A DNA stretch of 64,000 nucleotides from Lichenicola sp964247755 (GTDB lineage: Bacteria > Pseudomonadota > Alphaproteobacteria > Acetobacterales > Acetobacteraceae): contig CAXTVX010000012.1 in NCBI GenBank assembly GCA_964247755.1, positions 3,924-67,923 of the forward strand, written 5' to 3'. Below, one piece after another: positions 7,862-16,997 of this stretch. The notes under the pieces are model-generated. The model searched no databases. It worked only from the letters and a program-made list of their open reading frames with translations, and was not told where the DNA came from. The translations under genes were made by a program, and so were the position numbers. Position 1 is the stretch's first letter. Each line of letters starts with the position of its first letter.

Positions 7862-9115
7862 ATGGACGACACCGATACCCGGACCCGCCGCTCGGTCGAG
7901 GACGAGACCTGGGATCGGCCCCGGACGGCCGCGGAAGCCCGCTCGTCGCGGCGGATGCAGCTGTCGGGCGCGGCAGTGCTGGGCGTGCTTGCGGTCGGCG
8001 CGGTGCTGACGCTGCGGCACGGCGGCGCCGGCCACGCCGCGAGGCCGATGATGCCGCCGCCGGTGGTCACCGTCAGCACGCCGCTGGTGCGCAGCATCAC
8101 GCCGTTCACCAGCTTCCTGGGGCAGTTCTCGGCGGTGGACCAAGTCGACCTGCATGCGCAGGTCGGCGGCATCCTGACCGAGATCCACTTCACCGACGGG
8201 CAGATCGTGCACAAGGGCGACCTGCTGTTCGTGATCGACCCGCGCCCGTACCAGATCAAGCTGGCGCAGGCGGTGGCGCAGTATCGCGCCGCGACCGCGC
8301 AGCTGACGCTGGCCGGCAGCGAGCTGTGGCGGGCACAGCAGCTCAAGAGCACCGACTTCGGTACCGCGCAGGAGGTCGACCAGCGCAGTGCCACCCAACT
8401 CGGCGACCAGGCGACGCTCGACCAGGCGAAGGCGGCGATCCAGGATGCGCAGCTGGACCTCGAGTATTCCCACGTGGTCGCCCCGTTCACCGGGCGGATC
8501 AGCTCGCACCGCGTGTCGGTCGGCAGCCTGGTCAGCGGCAGCCGCGGCGGCACCGGCACCAACACCTTGCTCACCACCATCGTCTCGCTCGACCCGATCC
8601 ACGTCGATTTCGACATGAGCGAGGCGGACTACCTCGCCTACCAGCGCTTCCAGCAGGGGGCGGGCGGCCAGGCACCGGACCGCACCGTGCAGGTCAGCCT
8701 GGGCGACGAGGCCCATGCGGCACGGACCGGGACGCTGGACTTCCTCGACAACGCGGTGGACCGCGGCAGCGGCACCATCCACGCGCGCGCCACGGTGGCG
8801 AACCCGTCGCTGTTCCTGGCACCCGGGGAGTTCGCACGGCTGCGCCTGCCGATCACCGGGCAGGAAACGGTGATGCTGGTGCCCGCCGCCGCGGTGATGC
8901 TGGACCAGTCGCAGCAGCTTGTGCTGACGGTGGCGCCGGACGGCACCGTGGTGCCCAAAGCGGTGCAGACCGGGGGGCTGGAGCACGGGCTCCGCATCGT
9001 CCGCTCGGGCCTCAAGCCCACTGACCGCGTCATCGTCGACGGGCTGATGCGCGCCATGCCCGGCACCAAGGTCAACCCGACCGCCGGCCATATCCAGCTC
9101 GCCGCCGACGACTAG
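7862..9115 (+). CDS. RND efflux periplasmic adaptor (AcrA/MexA type)
   Basis: Membrane-fusion subunit linking an inner-membrane RND pump to an outer-membrane channel. After a charged cytoplasmic N-terminus, one hydrophobic anchor (about residues 34-52) leads into the lipoyl and barrel regions (VDLHAQVGGILTEIHFTDGQIVHKGDLLF near 92-120), an alpha-hairpin rich in Gln/Ala, and the second lipoyl half HVVAPFTGRISSHRVSVGSLV near 205. The ATG at 7862 is preferred because GGAGG at 7849-7853 is correctly spaced; a TTG two codons earlier would be only 2 bases from it. No lipobox Cys is seen, so anchoring is by the N-terminal helix. It precedes the pump gene by 115 bases. Confidence 0.92.
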   Translation: MDDTDTRTRRSVEDETWDRPRTAAEARSSRRMQLSGAAVLGVLAVGAVLTLRHGGAGHAARPMMPPPVVTVSTPLVRSITPFTSFLGQFSAVDQVDLHAQVGGILTEIHFTDGQIVHKGDLLFVIDPRPYQIKLAQAVAQYRAATAQLTLAGSELWRAQQLKSTDFGTAQEVDQRSATQLGDQATLDQAKAAIQDAQLDLEYSHVVAPFTGRISSHRVSVGSLVSGSRGGTGTNTLLTTIVSLDPIHVDFDMSEADYLAYQRFQQGAGGQAPDRTVQVSLGDEAHAARTGTLDFLDNAVDRGSGTIHARATVANPSLFLAPGEFARLRLPITGQETVMLVPAAAVMLDQSQQLVLTVAPDGTVVPKAVQTGGLEHGLRIVRSGLKPTDRVIVDGLMRAMPGTKVNPTAGHIQLAADD

Positions 9116-9230
9116 GACGGCATCAGGCCAGGCCGGGCGGCTTCGCGCCGCCTGCCCGGCAAGGCTGCCCGTTTCCGAACAAGACGGAGCATGATCGTTC
9201 GATCACGCTCTGGGCCAAGGAGCCCGCATC

Positions 9231-12200
9231 ATGCGCCTGTCGCACGTGTTCATCGACCGCCCGATCCTGGCGACGGTGCTGAGCGTCTTCATCACCCTGA
9301 TCGGGCTAGGCGCGCTGTTCACCCTGCCGATCGCGCAGTATCCCGAGATCGCGCCGCCGACGATCCAGATCACCACCACCTATCCCGGTGCCTCCGCCTC
9401 GGTGGTCGCCGACACGGTGGCGACGCCGCTCGAGCAGCAGATCAACGGCGTGCAGGACATGCTCTACCTGAGCAGCCAGGCGACCGGCGACGGCAAGCTC
9501 ACCATCACCGTCACCTTCAAGCTCGGCACCGACCTCGACACCGCCGAGGTGCTGACGCAGAACCGCGTGTCGATCGCGCTGCCGCGCCTGCCACAGGACG
9601 TGCAGCGGCAGGGCGTCACGGTGCAGAAGGCGACGCCGAACATCCTGCTGGTCGTGCACATGATCTCGCCGGACGGATCGCGCGACCAGCTCTACGTTTC
9701 GAACTACGCCACGCTGCACGTCAAGGACGCGCTGTCGCGGCTGAACGGCGTCGGCAACGTGCAGGCGTTCGGCAACCGCGACTACGCGATGCGGATCTGG
9801 CTCGATCCCGACAGGATCGCTGCCTACGGCATGACCGGCGACGACGTGGTGAACGCCCTGCGCGCGCAGAACGTGCAGGTGTCGGCCGGCATCCTGAACC
9901 AGCCGCCGCTGCCGTCGCACGAGGCGTTCCAGCTCAACGTGCAGACGCTGGGACGGCTGGAAACGCCGGAGCAGTTCGCCGACGTGATCATCAAGACCGA
10001 TCCCGACGGCCACGTCACCCGCGTGCGCGACGTCGCGCGCACCGAGATCGGCGGCCAGGACTACGGCTCGATGGGCTACCTCGACCGGCTCAACGCGGTG
10101 CCGCTGCTGATCTTTGCGCAGCCAGGCTCCAACGCGCTGGCCACCGAGAAGAGCGTGCGCCAGACCATGCAGGCGCTGTCGAAGGATTTCCCGCCCGGCA
10201 TCGGCTACGACATCATCTACGACCCGACCGAGTTCATCTCCCAGTCGGTGCACGAGGTGGTCAAGACCATCCTGGTGGCGATCCTGCTGGTGGTCGCGGT
10301 GGTGATCGTGTTCCTGCAGACGTGGCGCGCGTCGGTGATCCCGGTGATCGCGATCCCGGTGTCGCTGATCGGCGCGTTCAGCATCCTGGCCTCGCTCGGC
10401 TTCTCGCTGAACAACCTGTCGCTGTTCGGGCTGGTGCTGGCGGTCGGCATCGTGGTCGACGACGCGATCGTGGTGGTGGAGAACGTGGAGCGCAACATCG
10501 CCGCCGGGCTCAGCCCGAAAGCGGCGGCGCACCGCACCATGGACGAGGTCGGCGGGGCGCTGATCGCGATCGCGCTGACGCTGTGCGCGGTGTTCGTGCC
10601 GACCGCGTTCATCTCCGGCATCTCTGGGCAGTTCTTCCGGCAGTTTGCGGTGACCATCGCCGCGTCCACGCTGATCTCGTGCCTGGTGTCGCTGACGCTC
10701 AGCCCGGCGCTGTGCGCGCTGCTGTTCCGTCCGCACACCGCCCATGCGGCAGCGGGATCGCGGCGGCCAAGCCTGCCGATGCGGGTCCTGGGCGGCTTCT
10801 TCGCCCTGTTCAACCGCGGCTTCGATTGGCTGTCCGGCGCCTATGGCCGCACCACCACGGTGCTGGTGCGCTCGCTCGGGCTGGTGCTGCTGGTGTATGC
10901 CGCCCTGATCGCGCTCACCGGCTACCAGTTCTCGCGCACCCCCACCGGCTTCATCCCGGAGCAGGACCAGGGCTACTCGATCGTGCTGCTGCAGTTGCCG
11001 CCGGGCGCCTCGCTCGACCGCACCGACCAGGTGCTGAGGCAGGCGGTGACGATCATCATGCAGACGCCGGGGGTGGCGCATGCGGTGCCGTTCACCGGGC
11101 TGGACGCCACCACCTTCAGCGACGCGTCGAACTCGGCGACCATCTTCGCCAAGTATGACCCGTTCGAGAGCCGCGTGGCCAAGGGCCAGGGCGGCGACGT
11201 GATCCTGAACGACCTGCGGCGCCGGCTGTCGGCGATCCAGGGCGCGTTCGTGCTGGCGATCGCGCCGCCGCCGGTGCAGGGCATCGGCAGCGCCGGCGGC
11301 TTCAAGATGATGGTGCAGGACCGCTCCGGGCACGGCTCCGACGCGCTCGCGGCGGCCGCCAACGCGCTGACCGCGGCCGCCAACCGGCAGCCGGAGTTCG
11401 CGGGCGTGTTCACCCTGTTCAACACCCGCACGCCGTCGGTGTTCACCGACATCGACCGCGAGAAGGCGGAAAAGGTCGGGCTCAACCCGGCCGACGTGTT
11501 CGACACCCTGCAGGTGTATCTCGGCTCGGCATACATCAACGACTTCAACTATCTCGGCCGCACCTACGAGGTTGTGGCGCAGGCGGACGGCCAGTACCGC
11601 CGCAACACCGACGACATCGCCCAGCTCAAGACGCGTAACGCCGGCGGCCAGATGGTGCCGATCGGCACCGTCGCCCGCTTCCGCGACATCACCGTGCCGT
11701 ACCGGGTGCCGCGCTACGACCTGTTCCCGGCGGCCGAGGTGATGGGGGCGGCCGCCCCCGGCGTCGCCACCGGCACGGCGCTCGCCACCATGGAGCGGCT
11801 GGCGCGCAGCACCCTGCCCAAGGGCTTCGGCTTCGAGTGGACCGAGCTCGCGTTCCAGCAGCAGCAGGCCGGCGTGCCGACGCTGCTGGTGTTCGGCGCC
11901 TCCGCGCTGTTCGTGTTCCTGGTGCTGGCGGCGCAGTACGAGAGCTGGCGCCTGCCGCTGGCGGTGGTGCTGATCGTGCCGATGTGCCTGCTGGCCGCGG
12001 TCACCGGGCTGCTGTCCCGCGGCATGTCGATCGACATCCTGGCGCAGATCGGCTTCGTGGTGCTGGTGGGCCTGGCGGCGAAGAACGCGATCCTGATCGT
12101 GGAATTCGCGCAGCAGGCGGAAACGCAGACCGGCGTCAGCCCGGCGCGTGCTGCGGTCCATGCCGCGCGCACCCGGCTGCGTCCGATCCTGATGACCTCG

Positions 12201-12404
12201 TTCGCCTTCATCCTCGGCGTGGCGCCGCTAGCGGTCGCCACCGGCGCCGGGGCGGAGATGCGGCAGTCGCTGGGCACCGCGGTGTTCTGCGGCATGCTCG
12301 GCGTGACCGGGTTCGGGCTGCTGTTCACGCCGGCGTTCTACACCGTGGTGCGGAGCTTCGGCCGCCGGCGGGTGGCGCGGCGGGTGCCGCATCCGGCGGA
12401 GTAG
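9231..12404 (+). CDS. RND multidrug efflux transporter, inner-membrane permease (AcrB/MexB, HAE1)
   Basis: Proton-driven trimeric drug exporter of 1057 residues, full length for the HAE1 family. It begins with the canonical N-terminal helix (FIDRPILATVLSVFITLIG), has two large periplasmic loops, and retains the proton-relay Asp pair in GIVVDDAIVVVENVE (D410/D411) and the relay Lys in GLAAKNAILIVEFAQ (K951). The VVENVE, PTxFIPEQDQG and ILMTSFAFILGVAPL stretches are typical. It is co-directional with the adaptor upstream and presumably controlled by the divergent TetR. No TolC/OprM-type gene follows, so the outer-membrane channel must be encoded elsewhere. Substrates cannot be predicted. Confidence 0.95.
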   Translation: MRLSHVFIDRPILATVLSVFITLIGLGALFTLPIAQYPEIAPPTIQITTTYPGASASVVADTVATPLEQQINGVQDMLYLSSQATGDGKLTITVTFKLGTDLDTAEVLTQNRVSIALPRLPQDVQRQGVTVQKATPNILLVVHMISPDGSRDQLYVSNYATLHVKDALSRLNGVGNVQAFGNRDYAMRIWLDPDRIAAYGMTGDDVVNALRAQNVQVSAGILNQPPLPSHEAFQLNVQTLGRLETPEQFADVIIKTDPDGHVTRVRDVARTEIGGQDYGSMGYLDRLNAVPLLIFAQPGSNALATEKSVRQTMQALSKDFPPGIGYDIIYDPTEFISQSVHEVVKTILVAILLVVAVVIVFLQTWRASVIPVIAIPVSLIGAFSILASLGFSLNNLSLFGLVLAVGIVVDDAIVVVENVERNIAAGLSPKAAAHRTMDEVGGALIAIALTLCAVFVPTAFISGISGQFFRQFAVTIAASTLISCLVSLTLSPALCALLFRPHTAHAAAGSRRPSLPMRVLGGFFALFNRGFDWLSGAYGRTTTVLVRSLGLVLLVYAALIALTGYQFSRTPTGFIPEQDQGYSIVLLQLPPGASLDRTDQVLRQAVTIIMQTPGVAHAVPFTGLDATTFSDASNSATIFAKYDPFESRVAKGQGGDVILNDLRRRLSAIQGAFVLAIAPPPVQGIGSAGGFKMMVQDRSGHGSDALAAAANALTAAANRQPEFAGVFTLFNTRTPSVFTDIDREKAEKVGLNPADVFDTLQVYLGSAYINDFNYLGRTYEVVAQADGQYRRNTDDIAQLKTRNAGGQMVPIGTVARFRDITVPYRVPRYDLFPAAEVMGAAAPGVATGTALATMERLARSTLPKGFGFEWTELAFQQQQAGVPTLLVFGASALFVFLVLAAQYESWRLPLAVVLIVPMCLLAAVTGLLSRGMSIDILAQIGFVVLVGLAAKNAILIVEFAQQAETQTGVSPARAAVHAARTRLRPILMTSFAFILGVAPLAVATGAGAEMRQSLGTAVFCGMLGVTGFGLLFTPAFYTVVRSFGRRRVARRVPHPAE

Positions 12405-12521
12405 CCCGCGGATATCGTGTCGGGGGGCAAGCGGGGTGGGCGGTCATCGCCTGTGCCGCGCCCGGCACGACCGATCCGGCCGTCGGGCCGGCCGGCCGGG
12501 GTGGATGGCGCAGGCTGCTCT

Positions 12522-13400
12522 TCAAGCGGCCACGGCCGGCTTCAACTCCTGTTCTGCCCATTGGCGAAAGCTGGTCGGCCCGATGATGGCGGTGGCGCGC
12601 GACGCCATGTTGTCCATGCCCTCCTCTTTCGCGCGCAGCATGTCGACGAAGCCCTGCGCGAAGGCGTCGGTCAGCCCCCGGGCCATCGCCGCCTCCTTGT
12701 AGGCCTCGTACGACTGGTGCTCGTAGCGGACCTCGCGTCCGATGACCTCCGAGATGATCGCTGCCAACTCGCCATAGGAAAGCTCCTCGGGACCGAGGAC
12801 CGGCACGTCTTCCCATCCCGACCAGGAGCGGCCGAGCAGCAGTCCGGCAGCGACGGCGCCGGTGTCGCGCGTGGCGGTGTGCGGCAGCTTCTTGTCGGGA
12901 TCGATCGGGCCGGACATCCTGCCCTGACGGATGGCGGCGGCCTGCCGCAACGCGTTGTCCATGAAGGCCGGCAAGGCGAGGCCACGAACGGCGGCGCCCG
13001 TGTCGCGTAACAGGTCGACCATCCGGATCGATCCGGTGGCGTTGCCGGCCCGATCCTGCCACGGGGTGCCGCGGCCAAGCGTGGTCGCCGTGACGACATG
13101 GGGGACGCCGTGCCGGCGCATCGCGGCGGCACCCGGACAGGCGAAATTGACCGTGGCGGCGGCGGGAGTCGACGAGGGCACAGGCGGGCACAGCCAGAAC
13201 ACGGCGTCGGCGCCCCGGAACGCCTGGTCGACCACGGCGGCGTCGCCGTGCGACCCTTGCACGACCTCCACCCGATCGCGCACCGCCTGTGGCAGCCTAC
13301 CCGGATCGCGCACGATTAGGCGCAGCATCTCGCCGGCATCGAGCAGATGCTGGACCACGTGTCGACCGATGTTGCCGGTTGGGGTGGTGACGACGATCAT
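12522..13400 (-). CDS. NmrA-like NAD(P)-binding oxidoreductase (atypical SDR)
   Basis: A 292-residue Rossmann protein with the nucleotide-binding motif TPTGNIGRHVV at residues 5-15, typical of NmrA/QOR2-type atypical SDRs that bind NAD(P) and act as redox sensors or reductases. Later stretches such as ATTLGRGTPWQDRAGN and LPAFMDNALRQAAAI fit this group. The ATG at 13400 has GGAG about 6 bases upstream; longer in-frame extension is non-conserved. It faces the fragment of an AraC-type regulator across 97 bases, the layout expected for a formerly paired regulator and target. Substrate unknown. Confidence 0.85.
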   Translation of the reverse strand: MIVVTTPTGNIGRHVVQHLLDAGEMLRLIVRDPGRLPQAVRDRVEVVQGSHGDAAVVDQAFRGADAVFWLCPPVPSSTPAAATVNFACPGAAAMRRHGVPHVVTATTLGRGTPWQDRAGNATGSIRMVDLLRDTGAAVRGLALPAFMDNALRQAAAIRQGRMSGPIDPDKKLPHTATRDTGAVAAGLLLGRSWSGWEDVPVLGPEELSYGELAAIISEVIGREVRYEHQSYEAYKEAAMARGLTDAFAQGFVDMLRAKEEGMDNMASRATAIIGPTSFRQWAEQELKPAVAA

Positions 13401-13497
13401 GGCGGGCTCCGGTGGAACGCCGCAGATGGTGGGCATCGGGCCGGACGCAGAATATGGCCGAACGTCGCTCTCTTCTTCGCCATCGTCCGAAAAGGCC

Positions 13498-13566
13498 ATG
13501 GACCCGCTGTCCGACATCCTCACCGCCGGGCTCGATGCGGGCGGCGAATAGGCGATCCGGCTCGGC
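13498..13566 (+). pseudogene. Remnant 5' end of an AraC-family (cupin-type) regulator
   Basis: A short frame starts at ATG 13498, with an AAAAGG ribosome site, and reads MDPLSDILTAGLDAGGE, then TAG, then AIRL. As I recall them, AraC regulators of the cupin_6 type begin MDPLSDVL-LLKPRS-GGFDAGGDW-IRF, so this looks like that N-terminus with about eight codons deleted and the Trp codon changed TGG to TAG (13549-13551). Homology then fades and no helix-turn-helix half remains before the MOSC gene. The divergent position next to an NmrA-like gene is common for such regulators. The match is short, so the call is tentative. The rest of 13401-13714 holds no other recognisable gene. Confidence 0.5.
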
Positions 13567-13714
13567 AACCGGCCCGGGACGATCGGATGCCATGCGGCGG
13601 CGGACACCAGATCCGAGGGCTGGGCAGGAACACCATTGCCGATGTCGACGACGGCTGCCGCAGCGGTCGCTGTTGACCTACAAGGGCGGAGGAGCTGGAA
13701 CGCAAGGAGGGGCC

Positions 13715-14524
13715 GTGACCGCACGCGTGGCAGCGCTGCACCTCTACCCGGTGAAAGGGATGCGTGGCATGGCGCGTGCGGAAACGGAGGTGGCCGCGCA
13801 CGGGCTCGCCGGCGACCGGCGCTGGATGGTGGTGGATGACGAGGGGCGCTTCCTGACCCAGCGCCAGCTGCCGGACATGGCGCAGCTCGAGGCCGAGCCG
13901 GTCGCGGACGGCCTGGTGCTGCGGCACGGCGGCGACGCTCATGCGGTGCAGCGGCCGGCCGCGGATGCGGTGCGTCTGTCCGTCACCATCTGGCGCGACA
14001 CGGTGCTGGCCGCGGCTGCCGAAGGAGCGTCGGCGGCGTGGCTGTCGGCGCGGCTCGGACGGCCCTGCCGCCTGGTCTACATGGACGACGAGCGGGCCCG
14101 GCCGATCGATCCGGTGTTCGGCAGGCCCGGCGACCATGTCGGCTTCGCCGACGCGTTTCCGCTGCTGGCGGCGAGCGAATCATCCCTGTCGGCGCTCAAT
14201 GCCGAGCTCGGCCTGCCCGTGCCGATGGACCGGTTCCGCCCCAGCGTGACGATCTCGGGGCTGCCGCCCTGGTCGGAGGATCGCTGGCGACGGGTGCGGA
14301 TCGGCGCCATGACGTTCCGTGCGCCGAACCCGTGCACGCGGTGCGTTGTGGTCACGCGGGACCAGCGCACCGGCCTGTCGCCCGAGCCGGGCGAGCCGCT
14401 GCGTACGCTCGGGCGGCTCAACCGGCACGCGGCGGGGATCGTGTTCGGCGCCAACCTGATCCCGGAGGCGCCGGGACGGCTCGGCGTCGGCGATCCGGTC
14501 GAGGTGCTGGAGGCAGTCACATGA
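13715..14524 (+). CDS. MOSC domain protein (YcbX-like)
   Basis: A 269-residue protein with an N-terminal MOSC beta-barrel (LHLYPVKGMRGMARAETEV, about residues 6-24, then GLAGDRRWMVVD) and a C-terminal MOSC domain with the conserved Cys motif PNPCTRCVVVTRDQRTG near 206-222. MOSC proteins handle the molybdenum cofactor; YcbX/mARC-type members reduce N-hydroxylated compounds with a redox partner. Unlike E. coli YcbX there is no C-terminal ferredoxin domain. The GTG at 13715 follows AAGGAGGGG closely and precedes all conserved sequence. The end overlaps the convergent phospholipase D-type gene by 8 bases. Confidence 0.87.
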   Translation: MTARVAALHLYPVKGMRGMARAETEVAAHGLAGDRRWMVVDDEGRFLTQRQLPDMAQLEAEPVADGLVLRHGGDAHAVQRPAADAVRLSVTIWRDTVLAAAAEGASAAWLSARLGRPCRLVYMDDERARPIDPVFGRPGDHVGFADAFPLLAASESSLSALNAELGLPVPMDRFRPSVTISGLPPWSEDRWRRVRIGAMTFRAPNPCTRCVVVTRDQRTGLSPEPGEPLRTLGRLNRHAAGIVFGANLIPEAPGRLGVGDPVEVLEAVT

Positions 14525-15746
14525 GCCGCTTCCACAGCCGGGCGGCGAGCTCCAGCGCGTGCTCGCGACGGGAGCGGGCGCGCCAGCCGGCGTAGCTGAT
14601 CGGCGTCGCGGCGGCGATCTGCGCGCGCAGCATCGACTCGACGGCGCCCGCGGTGCCGGCACCCAGCACCACCGCGTCGATCTCGTTGTTGTAGTGCACG
14701 CTGCGCCAGTCGAAGTTGGACGAGCCGATCACCGTCATCACCCCGTCGATGGTGGCGACCTTGGCGTGCAGCATGGCGTCGCGCACCTCGTGGATCCGCA
14801 CCCCAGCCCTGAGCAGGGAGCCGTACAGAGCGCGTGCCGCGTGCACCGCCGCCTGCACGTCGCTGTAGCCCGGCAGCAGCAGCTCGACCTCCACCCCGCG
14901 ACCGGCCGCGGCGGCGAGGAGCCTCCATTCCGCCGGCGCCGGGACGAAGTAGCCGGTCGCCAGCAGGATCCGCGAGCGGGCGCCGCCGATCGCCGCCTGC
15001 ATCGACAGGTTGTACAGCGGCCGCCGCTCCGCCGGCGCGCTGCCGTCGACGCGGATCCGCTCGCCGCCTGCGTCCGGCAGCGGCAGGAGCTCGTCGCGCT
15101 GCTGCAGCGGCGGCCCGTCGCCGCCCGAGCCGTTCCAGGTGTGCAGGAACAGGCGGTGGATCTCGCCCACCGCCGGCCCGTGGATCTGGATGCCGTTGTC
15201 GATCCAGTAGCCGTGGTCGGGGTCCGGGCCGCGGCCGGCGGAGCGCGGCGTCTGGTAGACCTTGGACATGTTGGCACCGCCCAGAACCGCCACCGTCCCG
15301 TCCACCACCGTCAGCTTGCGGTGGTCGCGGTCGTTCATGCGCAGGTCGAAGCGGGCGCGGAACGGGTTCACCGAGTGGTATTCCAGCAGGCGGACGCCGC
15401 GGGCGCGAAGCCGGTCGAACGCCGCGTCCGGAGTCCCGCCCGAGCCGATCGCGTCCCAGGTCACCGCCACCTCGATTCCGCGCGCGACGGTGCGCTCCAG
15501 CAGGTCGAACAGCGACTGCCCGTCCAGGGTGACGTCGTCGATGGTGTAGTACTCCATGTGCACGAAGCGGCGGGCGGAGCCGATCGCCCGCATCACCGCC
15601 TGCACCACCGCCCGCCCCTCCGGGAGCAGCACCACCCGGTTGCCGTCCAGGATCGGGCAGTCCGAGACCGGGTCGTGCAGCCCGGCATGATGGGCCAGCA
15701 GCGGGCCCACGTCGGACGCGGGCCCGGACGCCTCAGCGTCTGGCAT
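14517..15746 (-). CDS. Phospholipase D-family protein, cardiolipin synthase-like
   Basis: A 409-residue protein with two HKD phosphatidyltransferase motifs: DHRKLTVVDG near residue 147 and HAKVATIDGVMTVIGSSNFDWRS near 325. Members transfer phosphatidyl groups, for example in bacterial cardiolipin synthesis. There is no N-terminal pair of transmembrane helices as in ClsA, so it resembles the soluble or peripheral ClsB/ClsC type. The ATG at 15746 has GGAGG about 6 bases upstream and is preferred over one 27 codons earlier. It is divergent from lptF across 98 bases. The exact substrate is inferred. Confidence 0.85.
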   Translation of the reverse strand: MPDAEASGPASDVGPLLAHHAGLHDPVSDCPILDGNRVVLLPEGRAVVQAVMRAIGSARRFVHMEYYTIDDVTLDGQSLFDLLERTVARGIEVAVTWDAIGSGGTPDAAFDRLRARGVRLLEYHSVNPFRARFDLRMNDRDHRKLTVVDGTVAVLGGANMSKVYQTPRSAGRGPDPDHGYWIDNGIQIHGPAVGEIHRLFLHTWNGSGGDGPPLQQRDELLPLPDAGGERIRVDGSAPAERRPLYNLSMQAAIGGARSRILLATGYFVPAPAEWRLLAAAAGRGVEVELLLPGYSDVQAAVHAARALYGSLLRAGVRIHEVRDAMLHAKVATIDGVMTVIGSSNFDWRSVHYNNEIDAVVLGAGTAGAVESMLRAQIAAATPISYAGWRARSRREHALELAARLWKRLM

Positions 15747-15844
15747 CGCGGCCTCCCATCGGCCGGAAGGGCCGCGACGGGTCGGACACGATCCGGGACA
15801 CGGTGCCGTCTTTTGCCGGGACGCCATGGAGGGTAGGAAGGGGC

Positions 15845-16984
15845 ATGAGCGCGCCTTCCGTCAGCCGGCTGGACCGGTACGTCCTGCACCAGCTGCTGGT
15901 CGCGCTACTCGCGACCACGGGCAGCCTGGCGGCGCTGATCTGGCTGACCCAGTCGCTGCGCTTCGTCAGCCTGGTGGTGGACCGCGGCCTCAGCCTGCGC
16001 GTGTTCCTGCAGCTCACCGGGCTGCTGATCCCGGGCTTCGTCGCCGTCATCCTGCCCATCACCACCTTTGTCGTGACCCAGTTCGTGTTCCAGCGCCTGG
16101 CCGGCGACCGCGAGCTGACGGTGATGCGCGCCGCGGGTTTGTCGCCGTCGCGGATCGCCCGGCCGGCGATGTACTGCGTCCTCATCGCCGTCGCCTTATC
16201 CTACGTGCTGAACGTGTGGATCGTTCCGGCCTCCTATCACAGCTTCCGCGAGTACGAGTTCGAGATACGCAACAAGATGGCCGCCTTCCTGCTCCAGGAA
16301 GGCGTGTTCACCCCGGTCTCGCCGACCATGACGGTGTACATCCGCACCCGCGAGCCGGACGGCACGCTGCGCGGCATCCTGGTCGAGGACGACCGGCAGA
16401 AGGCGGTACGCGCCACCATCCTGGCCGAGCACGGGCACCTGGAGCCGAACGGCGACGTGCCGAAGGTGGTGCTGTACAACGGCTCGCGCGAGGAGATCGA
16501 CCGCAAGACCGGCCGGCTCGACGTGCTGACCTTCCGCCGCAACACCATCGACCTCACCGATGCCAGCAAGGACGACGACATCCGCTACCGGGACTCCAAC
16601 GAGATGTCGCTGCCCGAGCTGTTCAATCCCGACCCGCGGGAGGTGCAGCCGCGCGACCGGGGCAAGTTCGCGGTGGAAGGGCATCGCCGGCTGAGCGCGC
16701 CGCTCACCGCGTTCTCGTTCGCCATGGTGGCGCTGCTGGCGGTGCTGTCGGGCGGCTTCTCGCGTCACGGCAGCACGCTCAGGCCGCTGGTGGCGATCCT
16801 GTCGGTGGTCGGGCTGCTGGCGCTCGGCCTGGTGGTGCAGAGCGTGGCGTCGCGCAGCCCGGCGCTGATACCGCTGATCTGGATCGAGGCGGTGCTGCCC
16901 GGGATCGTCTGCGCCGCCCTGCTGTTCGGCCCGGAGCTGCGTCGGCCGGCTCCGGTCCTGCCGCCGCGCGCCGCAGCCGCCTGA
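15845..16984 (+). CDS. lptF: LPS export ABC transporter permease LptF
   Basis: One of two permease subunits of the LptB2FG machine that extracts lipopolysaccharide from the inner membrane and drives it to LptD. The 379-residue product has the family layout: a first helix pair (YVLHQLLVALLATTGSLAALIWL, near 9-31), three N-terminal membrane segments, a periplasmic beta-jellyroll (about 115-255) and three C-terminal segments. The coupling stretch ELTVMRAAGLSPSRI near 88 is the cytoplasmic contact site for LptB. The ATG at 15845 follows GGTAGGAAGGGG. It is the first gene of lptF-lptG-lptD-surA-rsmA. Confidence 0.95.
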   Translation: MSAPSVSRLDRYVLHQLLVALLATTGSLAALIWLTQSLRFVSLVVDRGLSLRVFLQLTGLLIPGFVAVILPITTFVVTQFVFQRLAGDRELTVMRAAGLSPSRIARPAMYCVLIAVALSYVLNVWIVPASYHSFREYEFEIRNKMAAFLLQEGVFTPVSPTMTVYIRTREPDGTLRGILVEDDRQKAVRATILAEHGHLEPNGDVPKVVLYNGSREEIDRKTGRLDVLTFRRNTIDLTDASKDDDIRYRDSNEMSLPELFNPDPREVQPRDRGKFAVEGHRRLSAPLTAFSFAMVALLAVLSGGFSRHGSTLRPLVAILSVVGLLALGLVVQSVASRSPALIPLIWIEAVLPGIVCAALLFGPELRRPAPVLPPRAAAA

Positions 16985-16997
16985 GGACGAGATACCG

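Noticed and set aside
9306..12161. Very long open frame antisense to the RND permease
   Set aside because: High GC leaves few stops in the antisense frame; the translation is His/Arg/Asp/Gln-rich with no domain, and the sense gene is complete.
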